A DNA stretch of 64,000 nt, taken from Flavobacterium album (GTDB lineage: Bacteria > Bacteroidota > Bacteroidia > Flavobacteriales > Flavobacteriaceae). The translations under genes were made by a program, and so were the position numbers. The stretch is taken from contig NZ_CP029186.1 of the NCBI RefSeq assembly GCF_003096035.1, forward strand, positions 316,001 to 380,000, written 5' to 3'. Numbering within the stretch: the first letter of the stretch is position 1; every line of letters begins with the position of its first letter. The notes under the pieces are model-generated. The model did not search any database and was not told the DNA's origin. It worked only from the letters and a program-made list of their open reading frames with translations. This document shows, piece after piece, positions 33,859-41,624 of this stretch.

Positions 33859-34458
33859 CTACGGCAGCAGCTCTACTTCGGCGTTAGGGTTGAAGAGGTA
33901 CATCCTGCCGGTGCTTACCTCCAAACATTCAAAACGCTTTACCCGCTGCGCCCCTTTTTTAAATATCTTACCGTTGTATATCCTGAAAGTTGCCCCATAC
34001 GGAATTTGGAAAATATAGGTCTTTTCAGACTCTGCCTCATCAAACTGCTTTAGCGCCAATGACAATGAAGCATCGGTATCGCTGCTTGCCTTCGGGTTCC
34101 TGAAATGCCTTGCCAGCAAGGGCAGCAATTGGTTCGGGAATATTTCGGGCCGTATGAAGGGCACCATTAGTTTTTGGAAAGTCAGCTTCCACTCATCGCC
34201 ATGCGGCTTGATATTTCGCCCGTATTTTTCGAATGCCGCGAGGTGGGCTATCTCGTGTATGAGTGTTATCAGGAAGCGGTACTTGTTCAGGTTTGAATTT
34301 ACCGTGATCTTGTGGTAGCCGCTTTCGTCCCGCCTGTAATCGCCATGCCGCGTAACCCGCTCGTTCACGATCTTCAAATGCACGCCATACAGTTTTATCA
34401 ACTCAAAAACCGTATCGACAGCATGCTCAGGCAAATATGGGGCTAAGACGTTCTTCAA
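33859..34458 (-). CDS. SprT-like putative zinc metalloprotease
   Basis: 199 residues with a SprT-like domain: HEIAH at 68-72 within RFLITLIHEIAHLAAFEKYG, and a probable third ligand His86 in IKPHGDEW, as in SprT/Spartan proteins. Bacterial members are poorly understood; eukaryotic relatives cut DNA-protein crosslinks (family knowledge). The C-terminal half (YGATFRIYNGKIFKKGAQR) is a small beta zinc-ribbon-like region without the four Cys of classic SprT. No signal peptide, so cytoplasmic. It lies 8 bp after the SDR gene in a likely operon. Confidence 0.85.
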   Translation of the reverse strand: MKNVLAPYLPEHAVDTVFELIKLYGVHLKIVNERVTRHGDYRRDESGYHKITVNSNLNKYRFLITLIHEIAHLAAFEKYGRNIKPHGDEWKLTFQKLMVPFIRPEIFPNQLLPLLARHFRNPKASSDTDASLSLALKQFDEAESEKTYIFQIPYGATFRIYNGKIFKKGAQRVKRFECLEVSTGRMYLFNPNAEVELLP

Positions 34459-34466
34459 ATTTACGA

Positions 34467-35144
34467 TCAGGGTGTGCTTGCGGAAACCTGCAGCACTTTC
34501 CCATTAAAATAGTTATTACCCGTAAGGGCAAAGTTATAAATATAATCGGCCATTTCTTTAGGTGACAAAGGCGCTTGGTATCCCGGGAACGCTTCCTGCA
34601 GCATCTCGGTATTTACAGCGCCCAGTGCCAGGACGTTGAAGGCTATCCCCTGCTCTTTATATTCTTCCGCCAATAGCTCGGAGAGTGTTATTACCGCTCC
34701 TTTGCTGGAACTGTACGCCGAAAGGCCGCTGAACTTAACGGTCCCCTGCACGCCACCCATGCTGCTGATGGTAACCACATGCCCGCCTTTTTGCATAAAC
34801 GGAAGTACCACCCTGTTGAGCGCGGCAACACCAAACACATTGACTTTATATATATATTCAAATTCGGCCGCAGTTATTTCGGTAAACGGTTTCAGTATCA
34901 GTGCGCCTGCATTATGGATCACGATATCTACTTTGTGCCACGTAGTTTCTATAAACGTTTTTATATTTTCAAGCCCTCCATTCTCCGAAAGGTCAGCACT
35001 GAGGCAGGTGATATTAGGGTTATCAATAAGGGACTGCGGCATTTTGCGGGAAACGGCCAAAACGTTGTGCCCCGCATGCGCGAACTGCAATGTCAGCTCA
35101 TAGCCTATGCCCCTGCTCGTGCCGGTAATGATGATGTTTTTCAT
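34467..35144 (-). CDS. Short-chain dehydrogenase/reductase
   Basis: 225-residue NAD(P)-dependent oxidoreductase. Cofactor motif TGTSRGIG (8-15), NNAG-like HNAGAL, catalytic Ser in ISSMGG and the YSSSKGA Tyr-x3-Lys pair are all present. Substrate unknown. It starts on the last base of the M28 peptidase stop (TAATG), so the two genes are translationally coupled, which is unusual company for a peptidase. Confidence 0.92.
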   Translation of the reverse strand: MKNIIITGTSRGIGYELTLQFAHAGHNVLAVSRKMPQSLIDNPNITCLSADLSENGGLENIKTFIETTWHKVDIVIHNAGALILKPFTEITAAEFEYIYKVNVFGVAALNRVVLPFMQKGGHVVTISSMGGVQGTVKFSGLSAYSSSKGAVITLSELLAEEYKEQGIAFNVLALGAVNTEMLQEAFPGYQAPLSPKEMADYIYNFALTGNNYFNGKVLQVSASTP

Positions 35145-36094
35145 TATTTCTTCAGTACAATTTCCTGTGTTTTGGCATTCACCATTTTGTCCACCACCGG
35201 TATCATTTGCTGTATGAACGCTGTCATGTGTTTGGTATCCATCGCTTCAAATTCATCATCAAGCTTATGATAGAAGGGGAACGTACTCATTTCGGTCGTA
35301 CTCAGCGTATGCGACGGCACATTAAATTCCTGAAAGAACGGATAATTGTCCGACTGCCTGAACAACTGGTATTTCATCTCGAACTCATTTGAACCGATGA
35401 TCTTTTTGCCTGCATATTCATTAAACTTATCAGCCATATTACTCCTTCCGTATCCTGTGATAAAAGCCAGGTTGTCGCCCCCAAGCGGAACGCCCGTCAT
35501 CTCAAAGTTGAGCATGGTATAGATATTGAAGCCCTGTTCCTTCAATTTTTTGGCAAGGTGGTAGCTCCCCAAAAGCCCTGCTTCCTCGGCAGAGAAAAAG
35601 CAGAACAGTATGCTGCGCTTGTTCGATCTTGAATGGCCATAGTAGTTCACCAGTTCGGCTACAGTAGTACTGCCTGTTGCGTTGTCATCGGCGCCATTGT
35701 AAATATCATCGCCATTCACCGCTTGCTTCGCCATACCAATATGGTCGTAATGCGCCCCGATCACTATGAACTCTTTTTTAAGCTCCGGATCAGTTCCTTC
35801 AAGTACACCAACAATGTTGTAAGCGGTCTTAGGATAATTTTTCAACGTGTCCTTATACGTTGCGAAATACGGCTTGATGTTGTTCTTTTTCAATATGCCC
35901 TCAAGGTATTGTGCGGCTTTGTCCATTTCGGGGGTGCCGGGCTGGCGGCCCTTCAGCTCGTCGGAAGCAAGGAATTTAAGCGTAGCAGCTACGTTTTGTT
36001 CTTCTACCTTATATGGTTTTGATGATTTGCTTTGGGCACAGGATAAGGTGATACAGCCTAATGACAATAACGACAGCAGTAATGCTTTTTTCAT
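35144..36094 (-). CDS. Secreted M28 family aminopeptidase
   Basis: 316-residue zinc peptidase. The N-terminal hydrophobic leader (MKKALLLSLLSLGCITLSCAQ) exports it; the Cys at 14 or 19 could be lipidated, although neither box is ideal. Metal-binding segments of the family are clear: IGAHYDHIG, YNGADDNATG, FFSAEEAGLLGS and a late His in PSHTLSTTEMS. It is probably a di-zinc aminopeptidase in the periplasm or at the outer membrane, releasing N-terminal residues from peptides. First gene of a four-gene group ending with manC; a TACTTTAG box precedes it. Confidence 0.9.
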   Translation of the reverse strand: MKKALLLSLLSLGCITLSCAQSKSSKPYKVEEQNVAATLKFLASDELKGRQPGTPEMDKAAQYLEGILKKNNIKPYFATYKDTLKNYPKTAYNIVGVLEGTDPELKKEFIVIGAHYDHIGMAKQAVNGDDIYNGADDNATGSTTVAELVNYYGHSRSNKRSILFCFFSAEEAGLLGSYHLAKKLKEQGFNIYTMLNFEMTGVPLGGDNLAFITGYGRSNMADKFNEYAGKKIIGSNEFEMKYQLFRQSDNYPFFQEFNVPSHTLSTTEMSTFPFYHKLDDEFEAMDTKHMTAFIQQMIPVVDKMVNAKTQEIVLKK

Positions 36095-36156
36095 AAATGA
36101 TTGTTTTACTTAGCTAAAGTAAGAAAAAACACAATAGCATCTAAAATATTACTTCA

Positions 36157-36540
36157 TTACTGCTGTTTTGCCTCACTAATGGCAAGCTCCTGCTGCCTTT
36201 GTATTACATTTCGCAGGCGCTCCTTATGCTCATCGCCCCACTGCCCAAGCATCGCTATTACGGGAATAAGTGTTTCCCCAAATTCAGTCAGTTTGTATTC
36301 TACCTTTGGTGGCAGCTGCGGGTAAATGGTCTTAGTTACCAGTTCGTGCGCTTCCAGCTGATTCAGCTGCATATTAAGCACCCTTCGCGAAGCATCGGGT
36401 ATCTTGCGCTGGAGCTCACCCGGCCTTATAAATCCTTGAGAAATGAAATATAATATCCGGATCTTCCATTTCCCATAGAGCACTTCGCCTATCAGGTCGA
36501 GGCCGCAATTTAATGATATAGGGATTTTTCTTTGGTACAT
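36157..36540 (-). CDS. HxlR-family transcriptional regulator
   Basis: 127-residue winged-helix regulator. The family core is clear: CGLDLIGEVLYGKWKIRILYF, GELQRKIPDASRRVLNMQL (recognition helix) and VEYKLTEFGETLIPVI (wing). Members often sense electrophiles, using a Cys near the N-terminus, here Cys12. It is divergent from an SDR gene, with a perfect 22-bp palindrome between them, so it most likely controls that SDR/SnoaL pair and itself. Confidence 0.92.
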   Translation of the reverse strand: MYQRKIPISLNCGLDLIGEVLYGKWKIRILYFISQGFIRPGELQRKIPDASRRVLNMQLNQLEAHELVTKTIYPQLPPKVEYKLTEFGETLIPVIAMLGQWGDEHKERLRNVIQRQQELAISEAKQQ

Positions 36541-36574
36541 ATCGTAAAGGTAATTCCCTGATGCTAATTATGCA

Positions 36575-36596
36575 ATAGGGATAAATTTATCCCTAT
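36575..36596. promoter_or_regulatory. 22-bp perfect palindrome, likely HxlR operator
   Basis: ATAGGGATAAA is followed directly by its complement TTTATCCCTAT. It lies 34 bp from the HxlR start and 70 bp from the SDR start, in the only intergenic space between the divergent genes. Confidence 0.75.
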
Positions 36597-36665
36597 CGGA
36601 ATCGTTTTTCCGTAATTGCCCATTTCAGATATACTGCGGAAATTTGCTGTATAAACAAATAGCAC

Positions 36666-37448
36666 ATGAATTACAACAATGATTTATCCGGAAAAACCGT
36701 ACTTGTAACAGGCGGTACAAAAGGTGCCGGCAAGGCAATCGCCAAAAGGCTTGTACAGGAGGGCGCCAAGGTTATCGTGACAGCGAGGCATAAGCCCGAA
36801 ACTGAAGAACAAGGAACCTATTTTGTGCCTGCCGACCTCAGCACCGCTGATGGCATCCAAAAAGTAATTGACACTATAACAGCAGACTTTGGCGGCGTTG
36901 ATGTCCTTATAAATAACGCAGGCGGCTCTGAAACACCCGGCGGGGGCTATGCAGCGCTTACTGACGAACACTGGGAAACAACATTAAACACTAATTTAAT
37001 GGCTGCGGTACGGCTCGACAGAGGGCTGCTTCCGTATATGCTCGCAAAGGCCTCAGGGGTAATTATACATATTGCTTCCATCCAAAGGTCGTTGCCGTTG
37101 TATGAGTCGACACTGCCCTACGCTGCCGCCAAAGCCGCATTGGCAAACTACAGCAAGGGAGTTTCTAATGAGGTTGCACCAAAAGGCGTAAGGGTGCTTA
37201 CCGTATCGCCGGGATGGATACGGACCGAGGCATCAGTACGAATGATGGAGCGGATAGCAGACAGTTCGGGCATAAGCACGGAAGCAGCGGGCAAAAGTGT
37301 TATGGATGCACTTGGCGGAATACCGATGGGACGGCCTGCAGAACCTGAAGAAGTTGCCGAGCTAATAGCCTTTTTGGTATCGCCACGCGTTAACTATCTT
37401 ACCGGGACCGAATATGTGATTGATGGCGGAACCATTCCGACAGTATAA
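36666..37448 (+). CDS. Short-chain dehydrogenase/reductase, divergent from HxlR
   Basis: 260 residues. TGGTKGAGKAIA binds the dinucleotide, NNAGG follows, and IASIQR / YAAAKAA give the catalytic Ser, Tyr and Lys. VNYLTGTEYVIDGGTIPTV is the usual C-terminus of classical SDRs. Such HxlR-SDR pairs are common and often respond to reactive or aromatic compounds (general knowledge); the substrate here is unknown. The gene is followed 16 bp later by a SnoaL-like gene, likely in one transcript. Confidence 0.93.
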   Translation: MNYNNDLSGKTVLVTGGTKGAGKAIAKRLVQEGAKVIVTARHKPETEEQGTYFVPADLSTADGIQKVIDTITADFGGVDVLINNAGGSETPGGGYAALTDEHWETTLNTNLMAAVRLDRGLLPYMLAKASGVIIHIASIQRSLPLYESTLPYAAAKAALANYSKGVSNEVAPKGVRVLTVSPGWIRTEASVRMMERIADSSGISTEAAGKSVMDALGGIPMGRPAEPEEVAELIAFLVSPRVNYLTGTEYVIDGGTIPTV

Positions 37449-37464
37449 CTTAAAAAGCAGTATT

Positions 37465-37797
37465 ATGAAAGACCAAACAAAATTACCTGCAACCATCAGT
37501 GAACTGGTTGCCGCACAGAACAATTATAACAGCACCGCGTTTGCAGCACTTTTCACGGACGATGCTGTGGTGCACGACGAAGGGAAGCAACATACCGGAA
37601 TCCCTGCTATCCGCAGGTGGAATGAGGCTGCTAATGAAAAGTACCGTACAAAACTTGAAACTGTACATTTTTCCGGCGATGAACACGAAGGTGTGCTCCA
37701 GGTGCTTGTATCCGGAAACTTTGACGGCAGCCCGATACGTTTACATTATAATTTTACATTTGAGGACAGCAAAATCAAAACTTTAAAAATCAGCTAA
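37465..37797 (+). CDS. SnoaL-like / NTF2-fold small protein
   Basis: 110 residues with the alpha-plus-beta barrel pattern: AQNNYNSTAFAALFTDDAVVHDEG (helix and first strands), IRRWNEAANEKY and LVSGNFDGSPIRLHYNFTF. These folds act as small isomerases, hydrolases or binding proteins. ATG 37465 is chosen over an upstream ATG at 37420 that overlaps the SDR gene. It is probably a partner of that SDR under HxlR control. Confidence 0.85.
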   Translation: MKDQTKLPATISELVAAQNNYNSTAFAALFTDDAVVHDEGKQHTGIPAIRRWNEAANEKYRTKLETVHFSGDEHEGVLQVLVSGNFDGSPIRLHYNFTFEDSKIKTLKIS

Positions 37798-37804
37798 TCC
37801 CAAA

Positions 37805-38431
37805 TTACAACTGGCGCTTCACCTGCCTGAATGTAAGGTTGACCCGCGGAAGGATATCCTTCGCCGTTTTCGGGATGTGGTGCTCCCAGTGCGTTTGTGT
37901 AGTCCCTGCCATCAGCAGCAAGGTGCCGTGGGTAAGCGGTATTTCAACCATTGGTATGTCTTTACGGGTCTTGTGACGAAGGCGGAAAGGCCGGGTTTCG
38001 CCAAAACTGACCGAAGCTATAACCTGGTTCTTGCCGAAGTTCTCCGTGCGGTCGCTGTGCCAGCCTACGCCGTCTTTACCATTGCGGTACAGATTTAGCA
38101 AAACGGCATTGAATTTAAAAGACACCTCATCTTCCACTTTGGTCTTGATGGTGAGCAGTTCGGGTGTCCAGTCATTGCCGTTGGGATCGGCGCCGGGATT
38201 GGTTTTATCTTCATACCACGACACCATCCGGGGAATAATGTGGGTTTTATCATAAATGGTCAGGTCGGTCTCTTTCCATTTTGTATTGTGGAGCAGGTTG
38301 TCGTAATACCGGTCTGATTCTTCTTTTGTGAAAAATCCTTCAAAAAGCATCAGGTCGGTATCCGGCAGGTCGAATATCGTTTTATTGGGCTGGCTCCCGG
38401 TGAAAATATCGGTATCGTTAAACAGGTTCAT
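37805..38431 (-). CDS. alkB: AlkB-like 2-oxoglutarate/Fe(II) dioxygenase
   Basis: DNA/RNA repair enzyme that oxidatively removes alkyl groups from bases. The double-stranded beta-helix core shows GWHSDRTE with iron ligands His125 and Asp127, the third ligand His184 in HWEHHIPK, and the 2-oxoglutarate-binding Arg in PRVNLTFR (Arg196, Arg202). YEDKTNPGADPNG lies in the nucleotide-recognition lid. 208 residues is typical for ALKBH2/3-like bacterial members. It converges with the SnoaL-like gene with a 7-bp gap and no visible terminator. Confidence 0.93.
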   Translation of the reverse strand: MNLFNDTDIFTGSQPNKTIFDLPDTDLMLFEGFFTKEESDRYYDNLLHNTKWKETDLTIYDKTHIIPRMVSWYEDKTNPGADPNGNDWTPELLTIKTKVEDEVSFKFNAVLLNLYRNGKDGVGWHSDRTENFGKNQVIASVSFGETRPFRLRHKTRKDIPMVEIPLTHGTLLLMAGTTQTHWEHHIPKTAKDILPRVNLTFRQVKRQL

Positions 38432-38517
38432 TATATCCCTTTCATTTGTTTATTTTGAAGCAAAAATTGTTCCGCAGTTTACACGCGCTCCTCCGGAACT
38501 TGCAATAAGTATAACAA

Positions 38518-38548
38518 AATACCCGCCCTGATATCCAGGGCGGGTATT
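38518..38548 (-). terminator. Terminator downstream of pdhC
   Basis: A 13-bp perfect stem, AATACCCGCCCTG and its complement, with a 5-nt loop, 27 bp past the pdhC stop. The pairing is strong but the T tract short. Confidence 0.78.
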
Positions 38549-38574
38549 GTATTTATAACCGGAACGGCTTTGGC

Positions 38575-40260
38575 TTATGCCAGCATCGTTACCGGGTTTT
38601 CTATATACTGTTTCAGCGTTTGCAGGAATTGTGCACCTGTTGCGCCGTCTACCGTGCGGTGGTCGCAGGTAAGGGTTACCATCATGGTGTTGCCTACTAC
38701 GATTTGCCCATTCTTAACAACTGGCTTCTGGATAATAGCACCTACTGAAAGTATAGCTGAGTTCGGCTGGTTGATGATCGAGGTAAATTCCTGTATCCCG
38801 AACATACCTAAGTTTGAAACTGTGAACGTGCTGCCGTCCATTTCGGCAGGAGTAAGCTTTTTATTCCTCGCTTTTCCGGCAAGGTCTTTTACTGCTCCGC
38901 CAATTTGTGACATGCTCATGTTGTCGGCAAACTTAACTACCGGCACTACAAGGCCTTCGTCAACCGCTACAGCTACACCAATGCTGATGTGCTTGTTGTA
39001 AACTGTCACATCGTCTTTCCAGTGCGTGTTCACCTGCGGGTGTTTGCGAAGCGCCATTGCACTTGCCTTGATCACCATATCGTTGAACGATACTTTTGTA
39101 TCCGGCACGGCATTGATTACATTACGGCTCGCAATAGCATTATCCATATCAAGCTCGATGGTAAGGCTGTATTCCGGCGCGGTGAATTTAGACTCTGACA
39201 AACGGCGCGCAATGGTTTTGCGCATCTGCGAGTTTTTCACTTCCTCGGTAGCTACCTCCCCTGTAGGGACATAAGCCGGAGCGGCAGCAGCGGCAGGTGC
39301 AGCAGCCTGTTGTGCAGGAGCAGCTTGTTGTGCCGGCTGTGCAGCCTGTGGCGTATAGTTCTCAATATCTTTTTTAACGATGCGCCCATTCTCGCCGCTT
39401 CCTTTCACCTGGTTAAGGCTAACGCCTTTTTCCTGTGCAATTTTGCGTGCCAGTGGCGAAGCGAATACTCTTCCGCCGTCAGTGGCAGGGGCAGCTTCTT
39501 CGGCTTTTGGAGCTTCAGCAGCTTCTTCCTTTTTATCTTCGGCAGGCTTGTCCTCGTTTTTGCTTTCAGCAGCAGGGGCAGCGCTTTCTTTACCTGTAAT
39601 ACCCGATACATCCGTACCGGCAGGGCCTATGATAGCAAGAAGGCTGTCAACAGCAGCGGTCTGGCCTTCCTGTATTCCTATTTTGAGAAGTGTTCCGGCG
39701 TTGAATGATTCGAATTCCATCGTCGCCTTATCGGTTTCGATCTCCGCAAGGATATCGCCTTCTTTTATAACATCGCCTTCTTTTTTAAGCCATGTCGCTA
39801 CAGTACCTTCGGTCATGGTATCGCTCAGGCGTGGCATGGTAACTACTACCACACCTTTTGGAAGTCCGGCAGCAGGTGCGGCTTTCTTCTCTTCGGCAGG
39901 CTTTTCTTCTGACTTCTCGTCAGTTTTTTCAGCAGGCTTTTCTTCCTGTTTCGGCTCTTCTTCCTTTTCAGCATCGCCGGCAGGTGCCGCCTTGCCATCA
40001 AGAAGCGCTTTATAGTCTTCGCCCTCTTTCCCAATAATTGCTAATACGGAGTCAACAGCGGCGGTCTCGCCTTCCTGAATCCCTATGTATAGTAATGTAC
40101 CTGCATCAAAGGCCTCAAATTCCATCGTGGCTTTATCGGTCTCGATCTCTGCAAGTATATCGCCTTCTTTTATAGTATCGCCCACTTTTTTAAGCCACGT
40201 AGCCACAGTACCTTCGGTCATGGTGTCGCTAAGGCGCGGCATAGTTATGATCTTTGCCAT
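38575..40260 (-). CDS. pdhC: Pyruvate dehydrogenase E2, dihydrolipoamide acetyltransferase with two lipoyl domains
   Basis: Core of the pyruvate dehydrogenase complex, transferring acetyl groups to CoA. 561 residues: lipoyl domain 1 (about 2-78, lipoyl Lys43 in ETDKATMEF), an Ala/Pro/Glu/Lys linker, lipoyl domain 2 (about 138-213, Lys178 in the same motif), a second linker, the E3-binding domain (about 263-302, FASPLARKIAQEKGV), an Ala/Gln/Pro linker, and the catalytic domain with DHRTVDG (His534). It is 2 bp after pdhA and certainly in its operon. The two lipoyl domains are near-duplicates at protein and DNA level. Confidence 0.96.
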   Translation of the reverse strand: MAKIITMPRLSDTMTEGTVATWLKKVGDTIKEGDILAEIETDKATMEFEAFDAGTLLYIGIQEGETAAVDSVLAIIGKEGEDYKALLDGKAAPAGDAEKEEEPKQEEKPAEKTDEKSEEKPAEEKKAAPAAGLPKGVVVVTMPRLSDTMTEGTVATWLKKEGDVIKEGDILAEIETDKATMEFESFNAGTLLKIGIQEGQTAAVDSLLAIIGPAGTDVSGITGKESAAPAAESKNEDKPAEDKKEEAAEAPKAEEAAPATDGGRVFASPLARKIAQEKGVSLNQVKGSGENGRIVKKDIENYTPQAAQPAQQAAPAQQAAAPAAAAAPAYVPTGEVATEEVKNSQMRKTIARRLSESKFTAPEYSLTIELDMDNAIASRNVINAVPDTKVSFNDMVIKASAMALRKHPQVNTHWKDDVTVYNKHISIGVAVAVDEGLVVPVVKFADNMSMSQIGGAVKDLAGKARNKKLTPAEMDGSTFTVSNLGMFGIQEFTSIINQPNSAILSVGAIIQKPVVKNGQIVVGNTMMVTLTCDHRTVDGATGAQFLQTLKQYIENPVTMLA

Positions 40261-40262
40261 GG

Positions 40263-41264
40263 TTATTGTAGTTTATGAGGTAAAAATGGATAATTCTCCT
40301 GGTTGTAAACAACGTCATACATCACGCTAGCATCCGGGTATGGCGACTCTTCGGCAAATTTCTCGCATTCGTCCACAAGGTTTTTCACCCTTTCGTCCAT
40401 TGCTTCGATCTCTGCTTCGGTAGCGTAGTTGTTCTCTTTGATGATGTCAAGCACCTGTACGATCGGGTCGATCTTCCTGTACTCTTCTACCTCTTCTTTT
40501 GTACGATAGTGCTGCGCGTCACTCATCGAGTGGCCACGGTAGCGGTACGTTTTCATTTCAAGGAAGGTTGGCCCGTCGCCCCTTCTGGCCCTCTCCATTG
40601 CTTCGTGCATCGCTTCAGCAACTTTCACAGGGTTCATTCCGTCCACCGGCCCGCATGGCATTTCGTAGCCAAGGCCCAGTTTCCATATATCGGTGTGGTT
40701 CGCCGTACGCTCTACCGAGGTACCCATGGCATAACCGTTATTCTCTACAATGAATACTACAGGAAGTTTCCACAGCATTGCCATGTTGAAGGCTTCGTGA
40801 AGCGATCCCTGGCGTGCGGCACCATCACCAAAATAAGTAAGGGTAACACCGCCTGTTTCAAAATATTTATCGGCAAAAGCCATCCCCGCACCTACCGGGA
40901 TTTGTGCGCCAACGATACCATGCCCACCGTAAAAGCCATGCTCTTTGGAGAAAATGTGCATCGAGCCGCCAAGCCCTTTTGAAGTACCGGTAGCTTTACC
41001 TAAAAGCTCTGCCATAACCCTGCGCGGGTCTACACCCATGCCGATCGGCTGAACGTGGTTACGGTAAGCCGTGATCATTTTGTCTTTAGACAGGTCCATA
41101 GCGTGCAACGCCCCGGCCAATACTGCCTCCTGCCCGTTGTATAAGTGAAGGAAACCTCTAACTTTTTGCTGAATGTAAAGGGCTGCAAGCTTGTCTTCGA
41201 ATTTTCTCCAGAACTGCATATCCTCGTACCACTTCAGATAAACTTCTTTTGTTATTTCTTTCAT
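40263..41264 (-). CDS. pdhA: Pyruvate dehydrogenase E1 component, alpha subunit
   Basis: Thiamine diphosphate-dependent subunit that decarboxylates pyruvate. The cofactor motif runs from GDGAARQ (146-152) to ENNGYAMGT (174-182), with GSMHIFSKEHGFYGGHGIVG before it. The regulatory-site-like RYRGHSMSD is conserved. 333 residues is standard for the alpha chain of two-subunit E1. The beta subunit gene is not adjacent and must be elsewhere. ATG 41264 gives MKEITKEVYLKWYEDM. Followed directly by pdhC. Confidence 0.96.
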   Translation of the reverse strand: MKEITKEVYLKWYEDMQFWRKFEDKLAALYIQQKVRGFLHLYNGQEAVLAGALHAMDLSKDKMITAYRNHVQPIGMGVDPRRVMAELLGKATGTSKGLGGSMHIFSKEHGFYGGHGIVGAQIPVGAGMAFADKYFETGGVTLTYFGDGAARQGSLHEAFNMAMLWKLPVVFIVENNGYAMGTSVERTANHTDIWKLGLGYEMPCGPVDGMNPVKVAEAMHEAMERARRGDGPTFLEMKTYRYRGHSMSDAQHYRTKEEVEEYRKIDPIVQVLDIIKENNYATEAEIEAMDERVKNLVDECEKFAEESPYPDASVMYDVVYNQENYPFLPHKLQ

Positions 41265-41624
41265 TACTCAGTTATTGTGCTAATGTGATTTTTATAAAAA
41301 ATGTTTTTTGGGCCGCAAAAAGTTTCCTCACACAAATTTGCGAAATGCAAAAATAAGACTTCCCGTTAATAACTAAAAATTTATAGGAAGTATTTTGAGA
41401 AATTTTAGGCTCACCCCCGCCCCCTCCAAAGATAGGGAGAAGCCTCACTCTCTTGGTGAAGCCTTATGTTTTTGCAACAATTACACAAAATTGCAAGCCG
41501 AAGTGAAAAGGCCTTACTCCAGCCATGTTTTAAAGCCATGCTGTATCGGCAGCGCAACTTTAACCTTTTTGCCTCATGGTACCTTAAATTAAAATTTTAG
41601 CTTTGCTTTTATACATCATCAATC
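41265..41624. other. 360-bp intergenic region between pdhA and the S41 peptidase gene
   Basis: It holds the divergent promoters and, at 41409-41444, a block reading CACCCCCGCCCCCTCC then AGATAGGGAG, a C-rich/G-rich pair resembling a dispersed repeat of many Bacteroidetes genomes. No credible gene; a short open frame (41395-41592) has no start context or domain. Confidence 0.55.
41598..41605 (+). promoter_or_regulatory. Promoter -7 box for the S41 peptidase gene
   Basis: TAGCTTTG, an exact TAnnTTTG, 19 bp before the ATG at 41625. The nearest TTTG upstream is at 41568-41571, farther than usual. Confidence 0.55.

Noticed and set aside
41395..41592. 65-residue frame upstream of the S41 gene
   Set aside because: It runs through a C-rich dispersed-repeat-like block and has no plausible start or domain.
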